Shown: positions 52,453 through 53,883 of the stretch, piece by piece
Numbering within the stretch: the stretch's first letter is position 1
Layout of the letters: each line of letters begins with the position of its first letter
DNA from: Acidobacteriota bacterium
Lineage (GTDB): Bacteria; Acidobacteriota; Vicinamibacteria; Vicinamibacterales; UBA2999
DNA: 53,883 nucleotides
Direction: 5' to 3'
Assembly: GCA_021731165.1 (NCBI GenBank)
Contig: JAKFXY010000029.1
Coordinates: 73,291 to 127,173, forward strand
Position numbers and translations under genes: made by a program
Notes under the pieces: model-generated
Databases searched by the model: none
What the model was told of the DNA's origin: nothing
Seen by the model: the letters and a program-made list of their open reading frames with translations, nothing else

Positions 52453-53433
52453 TTGGCTAAGCGCGCGGTGATCACCGGAATCGGGGGTCAGGACGGCTCG
52501 TATCTGGCGGAGCTCCTGCTCGACAAGGGCTACGAAGTCACCGGTGTTGTCCGCCGGTCGAGTGCGCCGAACCTCTGGCGCATCGAGCACCTGCTCGACC
52601 GCGTCTCGTTGCGCCCTGGCGACCTGCTCGATCAGCTGTCGCTGATGCGGATTGTCCAGGACGTGCGTCCGGACGAGTTCTACAACCTGGCGGCCATGTC
52701 GTTCGTGCCGGCGTCGTGGGACCAGCCGCTCTTGACCGGCGAGTTCAACTCGCAGGGCGTGACCCGTGTCCTCGAGGCGATCAGACAGGTGGACCCCGGG
52801 ATTCGCGTCTATCAGGCCTCGTCGAGCGAAATGTACGGGCGGGTGCGCGAGGTGCCGCAAACCGAGCTCACGCCGTTCTATCCCCGCAGCCCCTATGGCG
52901 TGTCGAAAGTGTTCGGGCATTACATCACCGTGAACTACCGTGAAAGCTACGGTCTGTACGCCTGCTCCGGCATTCTCTTCAATCACGAGTCGCCGCGCCG
53001 CGGCCTCGAGTTCGTGACGCGTAAAGTGACCGACGGAGTCGCGCGCATCAAGCTGGGACTGGCGGACCATCTGTCGCTCGGGAATCTCGACGCCTGCCGC
53101 GACTGGGGATTCGCGGGCGACTATGTCCAGGCGATGTGGATGATGCTGCAGCAGGACGAGGCTGACGACTACGTGATTGCCACCGGCATCAGCCACTCCG
53201 TGCGGCAGCTGGTGGAGGCGGCGTTCGGGCATGCGGGGCTCGACTGGCAGCGGTATGTGCGCACGGATCCCGCGCTCCTACGTCCCGCCGAGGTGGATCA
53301 CCTGATCGGCGACGCGTCGAAGGCACGCCGTGTGCTCGGGTGGGAGCCGGCGGTTGGTTTCGACCGGCTGGTGAGCATGATGGTGGATGCGGATCTGGCG
53401 CGCCTGGGTGGCGCGGCCGGCCGGGTGCGGTAA
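52453..53433 (+). CDS. GDP-mannose 4,6-dehydratase-like
   Basis: 326 residues from TTG 52453; no ATG or GTG gives a better start. The N-terminus [18 protein letters not shown] is the GMD dinucleotide motif (normally GITGQDGSYL). [17 protein letters not shown], the catalytic [10 protein letters not shown] and [18 protein letters not shown] are diagnostic for the family. It makes GDP-4-keto-6-deoxymannose, the precursor of fucose, rhamnose, perosamine or deoxytalose. Reductase or aminotransferase partners could be the RmlD-like or DegT enzymes in the window, though neither is shown to use GDP-sugars. Confidence 0.9.
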   Translation: MAKRAVITGIGGQDGSYLAELLLDKGYEVTGVVRRSSAPNLWRIEHLLDRVSLRPGDLLDQLSLMRIVQDVRPDEFYNLAAMSFVPASWDQPLLTGEFNSQGVTRVLEAIRQVDPGIRVYQASSSEMYGRVREVPQTELTPFYPRSPYGVSKVFGHYITVNYRESYGLYACSGILFNHESPRRGLEFVTRKVTDGVARIKLGLADHLSLGNLDACRDWGFAGDYVQAMWMMLQQDEADDYVIATGISHSVRQLVEAAFGHAGLDWQRYVRTDPALLRPAEVDHLIGDASKARRVLGWEPAVGFDRLVSMMVDADLARLGGAAGRVR

Positions 53434-53437
53434 GGAG
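53432..53437 (+). promoter_or_regulatory. Ribosome binding site for the UDP-sugar dehydrogenase gene
   Basis: AAGGAG overlaps the TAA stop of the preceding gene and is six bases before GTG 53444, which supports GTG as the start. Confidence 0.65.
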
Positions 53438-53443
53438 TTACGA

Positions 53444-53883
53444 GTGGACCTGCAGCAGAAGATTCGGTCGCACAAGGCGAAGGTCGGGATCATCGGCCTC
53501 GGATACGTCGGCCTGCCGCTGGCCGTGGAGTTCGCGAAGAAGGGGTTCGACGTCACCGGCTTCGACGTCGATGCCGGCAAGGTTGCCGAGATCAACGGCG
53601 GCCGCAGCTACATCCTGGACGTCGCCACCGAGGAGGTTGCGGCGGCGGTCGGAGCCGGGACGTTCCGCGCCACCACCGACATGTCCACGCTGCACGAGAT
53701 GGACGCCATCGACATCTGCGTGCCCACGCCGCTGCGCAAGACGCGCGACCCGGACCTGTCCTACGTTGTCCAGGCGGTCGATGCCGTGAAGGCGCGGCTG
53801 CGGGCCGGCCAGCTCGTGATCCTCGAGTCCACCACGTATCCCGGCACCACGGATGAAGTCGTACAGCCGGCTCTCGAGGAGGG
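53444..53883 (+). CDS. UDP-sugar (UDP-GlcNAc/UDP-Glc) 6-dehydrogenase, WbpA-like, 3' end outside window
   Basis: The 146 visible codons start at GTG 53444 and are open to the window end. They encode the N-terminal NAD-binding domain: VGIIGLGYVGLPLAVEFAKK, FDVDAGKVAEINGG, ICVPTPLRKTRDPDLSYV and LVILESTTYPGTTDE. The PTPL and ESTTYPGTT segments are as in the WbpA/WecC/TuaD group. The enzyme oxidises C6 of a UDP-sugar to the uronic acid. Together with the acetyltransferase, oxidoreductase and aminotransferase at 24307-26947 it could give a UDP-2,3-diacetamido-uronic acid, but the catalytic domain is not in the window. Confidence 0.9.
   Translation, partial: MDLQQKIRSHKAKVGIIGLGYVGLPLAVEFAKKGFDVTGFDVDAGKVAEINGGRSYILDVATEEVAAAVGAGTFRATTDMSTLHEMDAIDICVPTPLRKTRDPDLSYVVQAVDAVKARLRAGQLVILESTTYPGTTDEVVQPALEE

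Overview
The window is one dense, high-G+C (about two-thirds by eye) surface-polysaccharide locus. Every supported gene is on the + strand. I count 46 protein-coding genes, of which the first and last run off the window. I see no tRNA, rRNA, insertion sequence, integrase or CRISPR array. Eighteen junctions are 4-base ATGA/GTGA overlaps and two are 1-base TGATG overlaps, so most of the window probably forms a few very long, translationally coupled operons. GTG and TTG starts are common. The gene content (WecA-type initiating transferase, capsule-synthesis protein, nonulosonic acid, deoxy- and amino-sugar pathways) indicates a diderm, Gram-negative-type bacterium. The style would fit Acidobacteria or Deltaproteobacteria-like lineages, but I cannot fix the phylum from sequence alone.

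Layout. (1) 1-15851 holds seven tandem paralogues of one putative GT-B glycosyltransferase family ('family A'; one is truncated by the window start). They are interleaved with a NeuC-like epimerase, a CMP-nonulosonate synthetase and an O-methyltransferase/GT2 fusion. The last paralogue is fused to a second unrecognised domain ('family B'). (2) 15838-22006 is a nonulosonic acid module (NeuB-, NeuC- and NeuA-like proteins plus a methyltransferase) followed by two tandem family B genes. (3) 22065-29877 contains nucleotide-sugar tailoring genes: a dTDP-rhamnose 4-epimerase-like SDR, a HIGH-type nucleotidyltransferase, a methyltransferase, an acyltransferase/Gfo-Idh/DegT trio typical of 2,3-diamino sugars, a second acyltransferase, a fourth family B protein and another SDR. 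(4) 29874-36573 has two polytopic GT-C-like membrane proteins, a small ankyrin-like protein, a DegT aminotransferase, an ArnC-like GT2 and a GT-B-like protein. (5) 36587-44612 is an unusual cassette: a second NeuB-family synthase, an SDR, a methyltransferase, an aldehyde dehydrogenase, a third CMP-sugar synthetase, a full-length transketolase and a HAD hydrolase. (6) 44609-51115 is the assembly block: capsule-synthesis-like protein, WecA/FlaA1-N fusion, one GT4 and two GT2 enzymes. (7) A structured intergenic region (51116-51468) precedes an RmlD-like reductase, GDP-mannose 4,6-dehydratase and the start of a WbpA-like UDP-sugar dehydrogenase.

How it may work together. At least two nonulosonic acids could be made and CMP-activated. 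Family A proteins have HP and T-S/N-T-S motifs in the order seen in cytidine-nucleotide-using GT-B enzymes (bacterial sialyltransferases, CDP-glycerol transferases), which makes them candidates for the transferases that use these donors. The other pathways would supply a diacetamido sugar, 6-deoxy-hexoses and methylated residues, built on an undecaprenyl carrier primed by the WecA-like fusion. No flippase, polymerase or ABC exporter is present in the window, so export genes must lie elsewhere. The most novel-looking elements are families A and B with their fusion, and the transketolase/aldehyde dehydrogenase/NeuB cassette.
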